DNA from: Flavihumibacter profundi
GTDB taxonomy: Bacteria; Bacteroidota; Bacteroidia; Chitinophagales; Chitinophagaceae
DNA: 64,000 bases
Direction: 5' to 3'
Assembly: GCF_020076305.1 (NCBI RefSeq)
Contig: NZ_JAIQXE010000001.1
Span: 930,001 to 994,000 of the forward strand
The notes under the pieces were generated by a model, which worked only from the letters and a program-made list of their open reading frames with translations, was not told the DNA's origin and ran no database searches. Shown here piece after piece: positions 8,860-17,554 of this stretch. How positions within the stretch are numbered: position 1 is the stretch's first letter; each line of letters begins with the position of its first letter. The translations under genes were made by a program, and so were the position numbers.

Positions 8860-10287
8860 TTATAAAGAAAGTTCCCAGCCTTGCCTTCTTTCCCTCTTCA
8901 CATACTGGTTTGCTTCCTCGAAATTAGTTATGCGCATATTTTTGGCATCCCACAGTAAGGTTTTTCTGCCGAGGTATTTGTCATTCCAGCCTTTAAGATT
9001 TGGATTTTTATACATCCAGCTCCTGATGGCAAGGTTCCCAATTAAGATAGATTCCGTAAATGGTCCGGCATATTCAAATGGAGAGCTGGTAACTCCTTTG
9101 CCATGGCCGGCAATGCAGGCATTTACCCACTGGGCATAGTGCCCTTCAGGCACCCTGGGCAGGGTAATTGGTGGTAAGGTTTCTTTCATTTTTACTGTTG
9201 GCAGCAGCCGTGGATTATCACCATAGCAATCTGCCAGTAACTTCCCTTTTGTACCAATAAATAAAACGCCACCATCCCAGTTCCCAAAAGCCTCTTCCGG
9301 CAATAACTCATCGGGCCTTTCCGGCAACAGGCCGCCATCATGCCAGGAAACTTTTATGGTTCCTTTGTCATCTGTTCGAGGATAGCTGAGGTGAATGATA
9401 GAAGAAGGCGGACAACTGTCAGTAAAGCTGCCTTCAACCCACATATCTTTCCATGTATTGGCTACACTACATTCAACCGAACTTGGATATAGTATTGGCA
9501 ATATCCTGTAAATAGGGTCCATAATGTGACAGGCCATATCGCCAAGGGCACCGGTACCAAAGGCCCACCATCCTCGCCAGTTAAAAGGCAGGTAAGCAGG
9601 GTTATAATCAATATATTTTGCAGGCCCAAGCCATAAATCCCAGTTTAACTCTTTCGGGATATCAAATTTCCCGGTAGGTGTTGCAATACCCTGGGGCCAA
9701 ACCGGACGATTAGTCCAGGCATGAACAGTATGCACATCACCAATTAATCCGGCATCGATAAATTCCTTTGTTCTCCTCACGCCATCCCCGCTTCCGCCCT
9801 GGTTGCCCATTTGGGTAACTACTTTATATCGTTTAGCTGCATCCGTTAGTAACCGGGCTTCATAAATATCATGTGTAAGTGGCTTCTGTGTGTAAACATG
9901 CTTACCCAGCTGCATGGCTGCAAGAGTGGCATTGGCGTGGGTATTGTCCGGTGTGGAAATAGAAACTGCATCGATATTCTTCTTCTCTTTTTCCAGCATT
10001 TCCCTGAAATCCTTATAGTAACCTGCTTTGGGAAAAGAATTGCGGGATGTTGCAGCAGCACGGTCATCCACATCACACAAAGCAACAATATTCACTTTTT
10101 TTGTTTTGAAGAATTCCGCCAGGTCACCCTGGCCCTTTCCACCAGCCCCGATACCTGCAACATTTAAGGTATCACTGGGAGCGATATAACCTTTACCAAG
10201 CACATGTCTTGGTACAATATAAAATCCTGCTGCGGCCAGCGAGGAGTTTTGAATAAACTTTCTTCTTGAGGATGAATGTCGGGCCAT
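8860..10287 (-). CDS. Tat-exported Gfo/Idh/MocA family oxidoreductase
   Basis: 475 residues from the ATG at 10287; the longer frame to 10419 adds an implausible hydrophobic leader ahead of the Tat motif. The start MARHSSSRRKFIQNSSLAAAGF is a twin-arginine signal (Arg8-Arg9). The Rossmann part follows (LNVAGIGAGGKGQGDL, VALCDVDDRAAA, AVSISTPDNTHANATLAAMQLGKHVYTQKPL), where the TQKPL lysine corresponds to the EKP catalytic lysine of the family. The C-terminal half carries the substrate-binding sheet, including WWAFGTGALGDMACHIMD, whose GxxxDxxxH pattern is typical. A periplasmic NAD(P)-dependent sugar or cyclitol dehydrogenase or hydrolase is likely. The substrate cannot be read from the sequence, and no sugar-utilisation genes flank it. 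Confidence 0.88.
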   Translation of the reverse strand: MARHSSSRRKFIQNSSLAAAGFYIVPRHVLGKGYIAPSDTLNVAGIGAGGKGQGDLAEFFKTKKVNIVALCDVDDRAAATSRNSFPKAGYYKDFREMLEKEKKNIDAVSISTPDNTHANATLAAMQLGKHVYTQKPLTHDIYEARLLTDAAKRYKVVTQMGNQGGSGDGVRRTKEFIDAGLIGDVHTVHAWTNRPVWPQGIATPTGKFDIPKELNWDLWLGPAKYIDYNPAYLPFNWRGWWAFGTGALGDMACHIMDPIYRILPILYPSSVECSVANTWKDMWVEGSFTDSCPPSSIIHLSYPRTDDKGTIKVSWHDGGLLPERPDELLPEEAFGNWDGGVLFIGTKGKLLADCYGDNPRLLPTVKMKETLPPITLPRVPEGHYAQWVNACIAGHGKGVTSSPFEYAGPFTESILIGNLAIRSWMYKNPNLKGWNDKYLGRKTLLWDAKNMRITNFEEANQYVKRERRQGWELSL

Positions 10288-10356
10288 AATAACAAGCAGA
10301 TTTAAATATTTAAGGAAAATGAATTTACACAAAGCGGCGTATATTGAAAAAAAAAT

Positions 10357-10686
10357 ATGATCAGCTGGAATGATTTTGAAAAAGTTGATATGAGGGTTGG
10401 GACTATACTGAGTGTACATCCCCTGGAGAATGCAATTAAGCCTGCATTCAGGTTAGAGATAGACTTTGGGCCACTGGGAGTAAAAAAATCTTCAGCCCAG
10501 TTAACGAAATTGTATACACCCCATGACCTGCTGGGTAAGCAGGTAATTGCAGTAGTAAATTTCCCGTCAAAAAAAATCGCAGGCTTTGTTAGTGATGTCC
10601 TTGTACTTGGCGTCTATAATGAAAACAATCATGTAGTTTTATTAAAGCCTGACCGGCTTGTGGCAAATGGCCATAAAATCGGGTGA
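10357..10686 (+). CDS. csaA: CsaA-type tRNA-binding protein
   Basis: 109 residues forming a single OB-fold tRNA-binding domain of the EMAP/CsaA type: FEKVDMRVGTILSVHPLENA at the start and QVIAVVNFPSKKIAGFVSDVLVLG at the dimer region match CsaA. Family members bind tRNA as dimers, and some were described as export-related chaperones. The length is standard. The stop TGA shares its last base with the start ATG of ogt, so the two are translationally coupled. Confidence 0.88.
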   Translation: MISWNDFEKVDMRVGTILSVHPLENAIKPAFRLEIDFGPLGVKKSSAQLTKLYTPHDLLGKQVIAVVNFPSKKIAGFVSDVLVLGVYNENNHVVLLKPDRLVANGHKIG

Positions 10687-11183
10687 TGCCTATGTTCATT
10701 TCATTTTATAATTCCCCACTGGGAGTTTTACGCATAATGGTTAAAGAAAGTTATGTAACTGAAATCCATTTTTGCACAGATGATGAATTGAAGGATTCAA
10801 TGGTTACCACCGGATTCCACCCTTTGCTGCAGCAATGCACCGAACAATTAATTGAATATTTCCAGGGAGCCAGGAGGATATTTGAATTTCCTGTACACCA
10901 GTCTGGAACTCCATTCCAGCAATCAGTATGGGGAGAACTTACCGGAATTCCTTTCGGCAAAACCATTTCTTATATGAACCTCGCCCGTAAACTTGGAGAT
11001 CCGAAAGTTATCAGGGCAGCTGCAGCTACCAATGGCAGAAACAAAATTGCCATTGTAGTACCCTGCCACCGGGTTATTGGCAGCAACCGTGAAATGGTCG
11101 GATATGCGGGTGGTATCTGGAGAAAAAAATGGTTATTACAGCATGAACAGAAAATAGCTAATGGCGTTCAAACACTCTTTTAA
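10686..11183 (+). CDS. ogt: Methylated-DNA--protein-cysteine S-methyltransferase
   Basis: Suicidal DNA repair protein that moves the methyl group from O6-methylguanine to its own cysteine. The active-site motif PCHRVIG is present (IAIVVPCHRVIGSN), preceded by the DNA-binding helix region (FQQSVWGELTGIPFGKTISYMNLARKLG) and followed by YAGGIWRKKWLLQHE. About 165 residues, the usual size of Ogt/AGT without an Ada domain. The ATG at 10686, overlapping the csaA stop by one base, is preferred over the GTG at 10683. It overlaps the convergent cdd gene by four bases. Confidence 0.95.
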   Translation: MPMFISFYNSPLGVLRIMVKESYVTEIHFCTDDELKDSMVTTGFHPLLQQCTEQLIEYFQGARRIFEFPVHQSGTPFQQSVWGELTGIPFGKTISYMNLARKLGDPKVIRAAAATNGRNKIAIVVPCHRVIGSNREMVGYAGGIWRKKWLLQHEQKIANGVQTLF

Positions 11184-11671
11184 GGTCTGGACATATCCCC
11201 GCTGGAAAAAGATAAAGGAAGCAACATGGCCGATTTCGGTATTATGATAATTTTCCCTTCCATGCCACCCAAAATGAGCCTTATAGGTTGCTTTACCCTG
11301 TCTTCATATTCCTGCAGTGATTGCCTGCAAATCCCACAAGGAGTAATCGGATGATCGCTCTCAACAAGTTTGCTGTTATAACTCAGTGCTATTGTATCTA
11401 CCCGGGCATTTGGATACAAAGATGAAATTGAAGCGAGCAATACGCGTTCTGCGCAAAGTCCAACCGGATAAGATGCATTTTCCTGGTTAGTCCCGGTTAA
11501 GATATCACCAGTAAACAATCTGGCTGCAGCCCCAACATGAAAATTAGAATAAGGGGCGTAAGCATTTTTGGTAACATCCCTTGCCTTTGTAAGTAACCAT
11601 GCATCCGCCTCCGTAAGTTCACCAATTTCAGTATAAACTTCATAATCGAAATAATAGGAATTACGGGTCAT
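11180..11671 (-). CDS. cdd: Cytidine deaminase
   Basis: Deaminates cytidine and deoxycytidine to the uridine forms in pyrimidine salvage. 163 residues with the zinc-binding catalytic signature split in the usual way: CAER (Cys and catalytic Glu) in PVGLCAERVLLAS and PCGICRQ (two Cys). Residues YAPYSNFHVGAA bind the nucleoside. An N-terminal extension of about 25 residues precedes the core. It lies 32 bases downstream of lepB on the same strand and may be cotranscribed with it. Confidence 0.95.
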   Translation of the reverse strand: MTRNSYYFDYEVYTEIGELTEADAWLLTKARDVTKNAYAPYSNFHVGAAARLFTGDILTGTNQENASYPVGLCAERVLLASISSLYPNARVDTIALSYNSKLVESDHPITPCGICRQSLQEYEDRVKQPIRLILGGMEGKIIIIPKSAMLLPLSFSSGDMSRP

Positions 11672-11703
11672 AAAATGCTCAGTTGGAAATTCAGGATAGT
11701 TGT

Positions 11704-13260
11704 TTACTTAATGCTTCTGAATAATCTATTCCATCGGATACCTTTATTCAAACTCATCCAAATAATCCATGCTTCTCCTACGATATGGTCTTCAGGAACA
11801 AATCCCCAAAAACGGCTATCCTGCGATCCATGCCTGTTATCTCCCATCATCCAGTAATAATTCATTTTGAAAGTATACTGGTTAGTGGCAGCACCATTAA
11901 TGAAAAACTTACCTTCTTTTTGTTCCAGCGTATTGCCTTCATATACCCTTATAGCCCGTTCATAAATCGAGTAATTTTCAGGAGTCAGGGTTAATGTGGC
12001 GCCTTTTGCGGGAATCCAGATTGGACCATAATAATCGATAGTCCATTTGTGTATGGTATCATATGGATAATTAACCTGGCCCCATAACCTGGCATCAACC
12101 TGGTCGGGCCTTATTAATTGTGGTGTTATAGATTTTGCTAACCCGGATGCCTTCATTTTATCCACTGCTTCGGCCGTTAGCAACATAATATATTTGTTGC
12201 CGGTCTGGGAAGGAATTTCTTCCGGGTTTTCTATGTCAATATTATATTGCTCCTTCATGAGGTCAGCATCCAGGGGCTGGCCACTGGTTTCCACTTCATA
12301 AAAGATTTGGGAGTGCGGCGGAATAAACCCAGGCTGGCTATTGATATAAACCCTGCCATCCCTCACTTCCAAAGTATCCCCGGCAATAGCAACACAACGT
12401 TTAATATAATTCTCCCGCTTATCCACCGGGCGGACTACTAACGGATAAGTTTCCGGATCATTCAGGATCATTTGCCGGCCTGTGTTCAAATTTCCGTTTC
12501 CGATTCGCCGGGCAACATCGTAGTAAGGATCTGCAGATTGAAATTCCGGCTTATTAATTACTGTATCACCATTGGGAAAATTAAAAACAACAACATCATT
12601 TCGCTTAATCGGGCTCGCAAACCAACGGCTATAAGGAAGTTTGATTAATTCAGAATATGACCTCGCAGAGGTTCCGGGTAAGGTATGATGGACAAAAGGT
12701 ACAGCAAGCGGAGTATTGGGAATCCTGGGACCGTAGCTCAGTTTACTGACAAACAAAAAGTCATTGATGAGCAAAGTTTTTTCCATTGAACCAGTCGGTA
12801 TCGTATATGCTTCAAATAGGAAAGTCCGGATAAGTGTAGCTGCAACAATAGCAAAAACACCGGCGTCTATCCATTCCCGTGCAGTTGATTTCTGGTAATG
12901 TTTTACTCCTTTTGCACCGATGAACCGCGTTTTTTCATCAAGAGCAACCATCGGGAAATATAAAAAAGGGACAAGGCAGGTTAAAGCATGTTCCCAAAAA
13001 GCAAATTTGCCGAAACATTTAATGAATTCAATGAAAATGCCCATCGTTACAAACCAACCCGCTACGGGAATTAATTGCCAAAAAAACCAATGTTTCGGAC
13101 GTTCCGCAATTATGATCATTTCCCAGGAATTATATAAGGGGACAAAAGCTTTCCACCCGGGCACCCCTGCTTTTTTGAAGAGTTTAGATAATCCAAAAGC
13201 AGGCAGAATAAATAATAATAAAGAAATAAGGGCTACGATCAGGATTTGATTCGTTGTCAT
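11704..13260 (-). CDS. lepB: Signal peptidase I, long Bacteroidota form
   Basis: Membrane serine protease that removes Sec signal peptides. The 518 residues begin with a DUF5684-like membrane domain (1-115; ILIVALISLLLFILPAFG, VPGWKAFVPLYNSWEMI, WQLIPVAGWFVTMGIFIEF), then a further transmembrane helix (132-150). The catalytic domain follows: nucleophile Ser158 in IPTGSMEKTL, general base Lys287 in NYIKRCVAIAGDTLEV, and box E MGDNRHGSQDSRFWGFV near the C-terminus. Long insertions between the boxes explain the size. A TATTTTTG -7-like element occurs at 13283-13290. The gene follows the response regulator by 152 bases. Confidence 0.95.
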   Translation of the reverse strand: MTTNQILIVALISLLLFILPAFGLSKLFKKAGVPGWKAFVPLYNSWEMIIIAERPKHWFFWQLIPVAGWFVTMGIFIEFIKCFGKFAFWEHALTCLVPFLYFPMVALDEKTRFIGAKGVKHYQKSTAREWIDAGVFAIVAATLIRTFLFEAYTIPTGSMEKTLLINDFLFVSKLSYGPRIPNTPLAVPFVHHTLPGTSARSYSELIKLPYSRWFASPIKRNDVVVFNFPNGDTVINKPEFQSADPYYDVARRIGNGNLNTGRQMILNDPETYPLVVRPVDKRENYIKRCVAIAGDTLEVRDGRVYINSQPGFIPPHSQIFYEVETSGQPLDADLMKEQYNIDIENPEEIPSQTGNKYIMLLTAEAVDKMKASGLAKSITPQLIRPDQVDARLWGQVNYPYDTIHKWTIDYYGPIWIPAKGATLTLTPENYSIYERAIRVYEGNTLEQKEGKFFINGAATNQYTFKMNYYWMMGDNRHGSQDSRFWGFVPEDHIVGEAWIIWMSLNKGIRWNRLFRSIK

Positions 13261-13412
13261 TCAGCGATTTTTAGAATTCGGGCAAAAATACCATTCTGCC
13301 TCAAAAATGGTGTTTATTCAGATCATTTGACGTGGAATTATCGAAAATATGACAGTGACACTCAAAAGAATTTGTTAAGGTGCCTGGTTCTACCGCTTGC
13401 CGGAAGTGGAAA

Positions 13413-14573
13413 TCATCTGGGGATCACATTGTTTATCACATCTTCACGAAGTATTGTTTTACCGGATAAAATAACCAAACGTTCAACTACGTTGCGCAGT
13501 TCCCGGATATTACCTGTCCAGTTATATTCTTTCAATGCATCCATTCCGCTTTTATCAATTTCCTTTTTGGCAATTCCGTATTCTGAACAGATATTTTCCA
13601 GGAATTTATCAACCAAAGCCGGAATATCCTCCCTTCGATCATTCAAAGAAGGAACATGTATAAGGATTACACTCAGGCGATGGTATAAATCTAGGCGGAA
13701 ATTTTTTTCTTCCACCTCCTTCAGGAGGTCTTTATTGGTAGCTGCAATAACCCTTACATCAACTGAAATTTCTTTATCCCCGCCAACCCTGGTAATCTTG
13801 CCTTCCTGCAGGGCCCTTAAAACTTTCGCCTGGGCGCTTAGACTCATATCCCCAATTTCATCCAGGAACAAGGTTCCTCCATTGGCTTGTTCAAACTTTC
13901 CGATACGTTGTTTTATGGCTGAGGTAAATGAACCCTTTTCATGGCCAAATAATTCGCTTTCAATTAATTCAGTGGGAATAGCAGCGCAATTAACTTCAAT
14001 TAATGGACCATTGGCACGGTTGCTTTTTTCATGCAGCCACCTGGCAACCAATTCCTTACCCACCCCATTTTCACCGGTAATCAATACCCTTGCTTCGGTT
14101 GGCGCAACTTTTTCAATCGTGTCTTTAATCCGCTGGATGGCAGGTGAATCCCCTATCATTTCCTGTACTTTGCTAACTTTCCGTTTCAGAACTTTGGTCT
14201 CAGTAACCAAAGAGGTTTTATCCATCGCATTCCTGAGGGTAATCAACAACCTGTTGAGGTCGGGTGGTTTTGATATATAGTCAAAGGCCCCTTTCTTTAC
14301 AGCTTCAACAGCAGTTTCAATGGTCCCATGCCCGGAGATCATAATAATTGGCACATCCGGATTTGCTTCCCTTGCTTTATCAAGGAATTCTATTCCATCA
14401 AGCTTTGGCATTTTAATATCGCAAAGCACTACATCAAACACTTTTTCCCTGAATTTTTTCAGTCCTTCTTCTCCATCTGAAGCCTCCTCAATTTTATACC
14501 CTTCATAGGATAAAATTTCACCCAGTGTTTTTCTGATAGCTCTTTCGTCGTCGATGATAAGGATATTTGACAT
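13413..14573 (-). CDS. Sigma-54-type response regulator lacking a DNA-binding domain
   Basis: 386 residues in two domains. The receiver domain (1-120) has acidic pocket Asp8-Asp9, phosphoacceptor Asp52 in VLCDIKMPKLDG, Ser80 and Lys102. The AAA+ domain (141-365) has Walker A GENGVGKE (167-174) and Walker B TLFLDEIGD (234-242). The sigma-54-contacting loop, GAFTGA in canonical activators, reads GSFTSA (214-219). The protein stops at NNVIPR just after the AAA+ lid, with no Fis-type helix-turn-helix, and the DNA after the stop does not continue one. It may therefore act from solution or through partners. No histidine kinase gene is adjacent. A TACATTTG -7 box lies at 14620-14627. Confidence 0.9.
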   Translation of the reverse strand: MSNILIIDDERAIRKTLGEILSYEGYKIEEASDGEEGLKKFREKVFDVVLCDIKMPKLDGIEFLDKAREANPDVPIIMISGHGTIETAVEAVKKGAFDYISKPPDLNRLLITLRNAMDKTSLVTETKVLKRKVSKVQEMIGDSPAIQRIKDTIEKVAPTEARVLITGENGVGKELVARWLHEKSNRANGPLIEVNCAAIPTELIESELFGHEKGSFTSAIKQRIGKFEQANGGTLFLDEIGDMSLSAQAKVLRALQEGKITRVGGDKEISVDVRVIAATNKDLLKEVEEKNFRLDLYHRLSVILIHVPSLNDRREDIPALVDKFLENICSEYGIAKKEIDKSGMDALKEYNWTGNIRELRNVVERLVILSGKTILREDVINNVIPR

Positions 14574-14619
14574 GACATTGGTTTTTTCTGGAATTCTCTT
14601 TGCCCTGTTGGGTTCTGTT

Positions 14620-14627
14620 CAAATGTA
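14620..14627 (-). promoter_or_regulatory. -7 box for the response regulator gene
   Basis: Reads TACATTTG on the minus strand, an exact TAnnTTTG match 47 bases upstream of the ATG. No matching -33 TTTG was found. Confidence 0.4.
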
Positions 14628-14699
14628 ACAATTATTGTCTATGCCATTTTAAAGATGGATATATTAGTATAATTACTATATAAAATGGGTAGATTTCTC

Positions 14700-14731
14700 C
14701 TTGACAAGGCCTGATGGGGATTGTATTTTTG
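14700..14731 (+). promoter_or_regulatory. Bacteroidota promoter for the small membrane protein gene
   Basis: CTTG at 14700 and TATTTTTG at 14724 are 20 bases apart, close to the TTTG-N19-21-TAnnTTTG consensus, and end 35 bases before the ATG at 14767. This supports the short downstream frame as a real gene. Confidence 0.55.
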
Positions 14732-14766
14732 AGTTATCCTATTGAATCATCAAAAAATATCCACCT

Positions 14767-14919
14767 ATGAGCACTTTAGAACATCCCATAAAATCTACGC
14801 AAGAGGTTAGTGTATGGCAGTTGACTGCTAAACTTGTAGTATTAGCCGGCGTTTTAATGGCCTATAGCTATTGCTTACTCCTTACTATCGGAAGCGTTTT
14901 AAAACTTGCACACAGTTAA
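14767..14919 (+). CDS. Small single-pass membrane protein, 50 residues, unknown
   Basis: The ATG at 14767 opens a 50-codon frame ending in TAA: a polar N-terminus (MSTLEHPIKSTQEVSVWQ) followed by one hydrophobic helix (LVVLAGVLMAYSYCLLLTIGS) and a short basic end. A well-placed promoter lies upstream and a hairpin terminator starts 21 bases after the stop, so it has the features of a separate transcription unit. No family is recognised. Inner-membrane location is inferred from the helix. Confidence 0.6.
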   Translation: MSTLEHPIKSTQEVSVWQLTAKLVVLAGVLMAYSYCLLLTIGSVLKLAHS

Positions 14920-14940
14920 TTATAACACTATAAATATTAA

Positions 14941-14968
14941 AAAAGGCCGCTGATCTCAGTGGCCTTTT
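14941..14968. terminator. Bidirectional terminator between the small membrane protein gene and pdhB
   Basis: AAAAGGCC-G-CTGA pairs with TCAG-T-GGCCTTTT through a G-U wobble. On the minus strand the stem is followed by six T residues, on the plus strand by GGTTTTG. It lies eight bases after the pdhB stop codon and 21 after that of the small gene. Confidence 0.85.
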
Positions 14969-14975
14969 GGTTTTG

Positions 14976-15965
14976 CTATTTTTTGAGGTACATCACTTCT
15001 TTTACAAGTTTTACCGTACGGGAAACATCAGGAAGTGCTGCAGCAACCAGGTTTGGTGCATAGTGCAGGGGAGCATCTGCTGCTGTTATTCTGCGAATCG
15101 GGGCGTCCAGGTAATCAAATCCTTCTTTTTGGATACGATAGGAAATTTCAGATGAAATAGAAGCAAATGGCCATTGTTCTTCAACAATTACGAGCCTGTT
15201 GGTTTTTTTAACGCTCTCCAGTATGGTCATCCAATCGAGGGGGCGAATTGATCTCAGGTCAATCACTTCAGCACTTACCCCTTCTTTTTCCAGTTCGGCT
15301 GCGGCACCAAGGGCAACTTTCATCATTTTATTAAATGATACGATAGTTACATCCTGGCCGGCTTTCTTAACATCGGCCTTGCCAATCGGGATATAATATT
15401 CTTCCTCCGGCACTTCTCCTTTCTCGCCATACATTACTTCACTTTCCATGAAAATCACAGGATCTTCCTCATACCTGATGGCTTGTTTCAATAAACCTTT
15501 TGCATCATACGGATTACTGGGGGAGATTACTTTAATGCCTGGAATATTGGCATAATAGCTCTCAAATGCCGTGGAGTGTTGCGCACCAAGCTGACCTGCT
15601 GAACCATTTGGTCCACGGAAAACAATCGGACAAGATAACTGCCCACCACTCATAGCAAGCATTTTAGAAGCGGTATTCAGAATCTGGTCAAGTGCTAATA
15701 CAGCAAAGTTCCAGGTCATGAATTCCACAATCGGGCGAAGCCCATTTTGAGCAGCACCTACGGCAATAGCTGTAAATCCCAATTCTGAGATCGGGGTATC
15801 AATTACCCTCTTTTCACCAAACTCATCCAGCATACCCTGGCTCACCTTATAGGCACCATTATATTCAGCTACTTCTTCACCCATCAGGAAAACACGCTCA
15901 TCGCGACGAAATTCTTCATTCATTGCCTCGCGTAGTGCTTCTCTAAATGCGATTGATCTTGCCAT
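14976..15965 (-). CDS. pdhB: Pyruvate dehydrogenase E1 component, beta subunit
   Basis: 329 residues. Together with the alpha subunit it forms the thiamine-diphosphate E1 enzyme that decarboxylates pyruvate and acetylates the lipoyl domain of E2. Family blocks are MNEEFRRDERVFLMGEEVAEYNGAYK (truncated here to its recognisable parts MGEEVAEYNGAYKVSQG and DTPISELGFTAIAVGAA), then VEFMTWNFA, GPNGSAGQLGAQHS and the C-terminal EEQWPFASISSEIS. The glutamate of GEEV contacts the ThDP ring. The alpha subunit and E2 genes are not in the window, so this is a split locus. It has its own promoter and terminator. Confidence 0.95.
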   Translation of the reverse strand: MARSIAFREALREAMNEEFRRDERVFLMGEEVAEYNGAYKVSQGMLDEFGEKRVIDTPISELGFTAIAVGAAQNGLRPIVEFMTWNFAVLALDQILNTASKMLAMSGGQLSCPIVFRGPNGSAGQLGAQHSTAFESYYANIPGIKVISPSNPYDAKGLLKQAIRYEEDPVIFMESEVMYGEKGEVPEEEYYIPIGKADVKKAGQDVTIVSFNKMMKVALGAAAELEKEGVSAEVIDLRSIRPLDWMTILESVKKTNRLVIVEEQWPFASISSEISYRIQKEGFDYLDAPIRRITAADAPLHYAPNLVAAALPDVSRTVKLVKEVMYLKK

Positions 15966-15985
15966 TCTTTAACTTTTTGGAGTGG

Positions 15986-16017
15986 CAAAAATATTGGTTC
16001 AGCAGCAAACGCGCAAA
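15986..16017 (-). promoter_or_regulatory. Bacteroidota promoter for pdhB
   Basis: Minus strand: TTTG (16014-16017), 20-base spacer, TATTTTTG (15986-15993), both exact matches to the consensus, 21 bases upstream of the pdhB ATG. This is the best two-part promoter match in the window. Confidence 0.7.
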
Positions 16018-16038
16018 AATTGATATAGGGGGAAGCAA

Positions 16039-16061
16039 AAAGCCCCGTAAACCGGGGCTTT
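16039..16061 (-). terminator. Rho-independent terminator of the S41 peptidase gene
   Basis: AAAGCCCCG and CGGGGCTTT pair around a five-base loop, and the minus strand continues with further T residues. It lies 24 bases past the stop codon of the gene ending at 16085, just upstream of the pdhB promoter. Confidence 0.88.
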
Positions 16062-16084
16062 GCGAAATCATTATGTTCCAATTC

Positions 16085-17458
16085 TTACTTTAATCCAGGT
16101 ATTACCTTTCTGGATTCCACCATGAATTTGTATTTATGGGAAGGTAACCGGTTATAACTCCGGATTAATTCAGCATCGCTCCGGATATTATCCTTGGTCT
16201 CAGCTTTAAATCCGCCAGTTGTGAGATATTTGAAAGCACTGGCCAGGCAATCTTCAGAAAGGTCCCCCCAGGGTTTGTCAAGGCCATCCATTACCGTGTT
16301 ATCGGGGGTAAAACCATTGAAATAATTGCCCACATTCAGGCTGTTAACAATGCGAAGGGAAACCGGGAAAACGTACCAATCACCTACAGGAATATTAAAG
16401 AAACCGACGGGCTTTCCATGAGTATGGCTGGGTCCAACAATTTTCACATCAACATGCGGTTTCATGATGTTAATTAATGCTTCACTTGCCGATGCTGTAT
16501 TCTGGCTGGCTATGAAAACGATTTTTGACGGGTTCACTGATCCCTTTTTAGAAAAATAACTTGATCGGTTGTATTGCGAATATTTATCATTATATGACTG
16601 GCTGTACATCAATTTTCCATCTTCAGAAGCGGGGGCGAGGTAATTGGCCAACTCTTCCTGTAAAAACACATAACCACCGCCGTTATAACGAAGGTCGACC
16701 ACTATGTCCGTAACATTATTTGCGGCGAACTTGGTAAAGATATTATTAAAGCCATTTTTAATTTGTGCTGTATCACCCAGGAAGGAATTCAATATAAAAT
16801 ACCCCACTTTTTTACTTCCACTGGTATAAATCGTATCCAAAATCAGTGGTTCTTCTTTATAAGTAGAAGGAGATAAAGTCAGGTCTACTGTTGTGCCATC
16901 AGGTTTTAGAAAACTTATATTGGCAGTTTTACCACCATAAATAGCATCAACTATATAATTAATACTTGCATCTGAAGTATTTATAGCAGTGCTTCCATTG
17001 ATTTTTGTAATCCGCCATGACCTTTCCACACCTGCTGTTCCGGCAACCGACTCTTTCTCTACATAGGAAACACGCAGGTCATTTTGTGCCAGGAAAAATA
17101 TACCCAAGCCGAGATCCCCACTAATACCACTGCTGGTATTGTTCCAATCTTTCTGTAAAATGCCAAAACTCCACCGGTCAACCGGGTCTGTAAAACCAGG
17201 TTCAATACTATAAGGCCTGATTGCCTGCATTACTTTATCGGGGTCTGCATAAGCCCTTGGGTTAAAAGTTGCGGGAATTTTATCGTACCACAAATAAATA
17301 TCCCTCGCAATCAGAAGAGAGGTATCCTTTACTTTATCGGCCGCACTTACTGTATCACCACCCGGACTTGGAGTTGGAGTTGAAGTGGTAGAACTTTCCT
17401 TTTTACAGGCGCCCAGGACGAGTCCAATTATCAGAGAAAGCACCATTACACGTTTCAT
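16085..17458 (-). CDS. S41 family (C-terminal-processing type) lipoprotein protease
   Basis: 457 residues. The N-terminus has a lipoprotein signal with lipobox LVLGAC (Cys18), followed by a Ser/Thr/Pro-rich linker. Residues about 110-200 form a PDZ-like domain (LGLGIFFLAQNDLRVSYV, SPAGTAG-like stretch VAGTAGVERSWRITKING). The tail-specific protease core follows (KVGYFILNSF, DIVVDLRYNGGGYV), with the catalytic Ser in the TASASEAL motif near residue 324. It is predicted to be anchored in the cell envelope and to cleave unstructured C-termini; the target is unknown. It is a single gene with -7 box and terminator. Confidence 0.9.
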   Translation of the reverse strand: MKRVMVLSLIIGLVLGACKKESSTTSTPTPSPGGDTVSAADKVKDTSLLIARDIYLWYDKIPATFNPRAYADPDKVMQAIRPYSIEPGFTDPVDRWSFGILQKDWNNTSSGISGDLGLGIFFLAQNDLRVSYVEKESVAGTAGVERSWRITKINGSTAINTSDASINYIVDAIYGGKTANISFLKPDGTTVDLTLSPSTYKEEPLILDTIYTSGSKKVGYFILNSFLGDTAQIKNGFNNIFTKFAANNVTDIVVDLRYNGGGYVFLQEELANYLAPASEDGKLMYSQSYNDKYSQYNRSSYFSKKGSVNPSKIVFIASQNTASASEALINIMKPHVDVKIVGPSHTHGKPVGFFNIPVGDWYVFPVSLRIVNSLNVGNYFNGFTPDNTVMDGLDKPWGDLSEDCLASAFKYLTTGGFKAETKDNIRSDAELIRSYNRLPSHKYKFMVESRKVIPGLK

Positions 17459-17511
17459 AAGGGAATCATTTTATATGAAATTAAGATTTAGATTTATTTA
17501 GCGATATTCTG

Positions 17512-17519
17512 CAAAGGTA
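17512..17519 (-). promoter_or_regulatory. -7 box for the S41 peptidase gene
   Basis: Reads TACCTTTG followed by C on the minus strand, an exact consensus match 53 bases upstream of the ATG. No clear -33 element. Confidence 0.45.
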
Positions 17520-17554
17520 TAAAAAGCCGATAATGGTAAAACTTTAACCATTTG

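Noticed and set aside
10288-10419. N-terminal extension of the Tat-exported oxidoreductase
   Set aside because: The extra 44 residues would put a hydrophobic leader before the twin-arginine signal; the ATG at 10287 gives a standard Tat signal.
13246-14280. Long plus-strand frame opposite the response regulator
   Set aside because: It is the antisense shadow of the receiver/AAA+ gene; Ser/Leu-rich composition and no family features.
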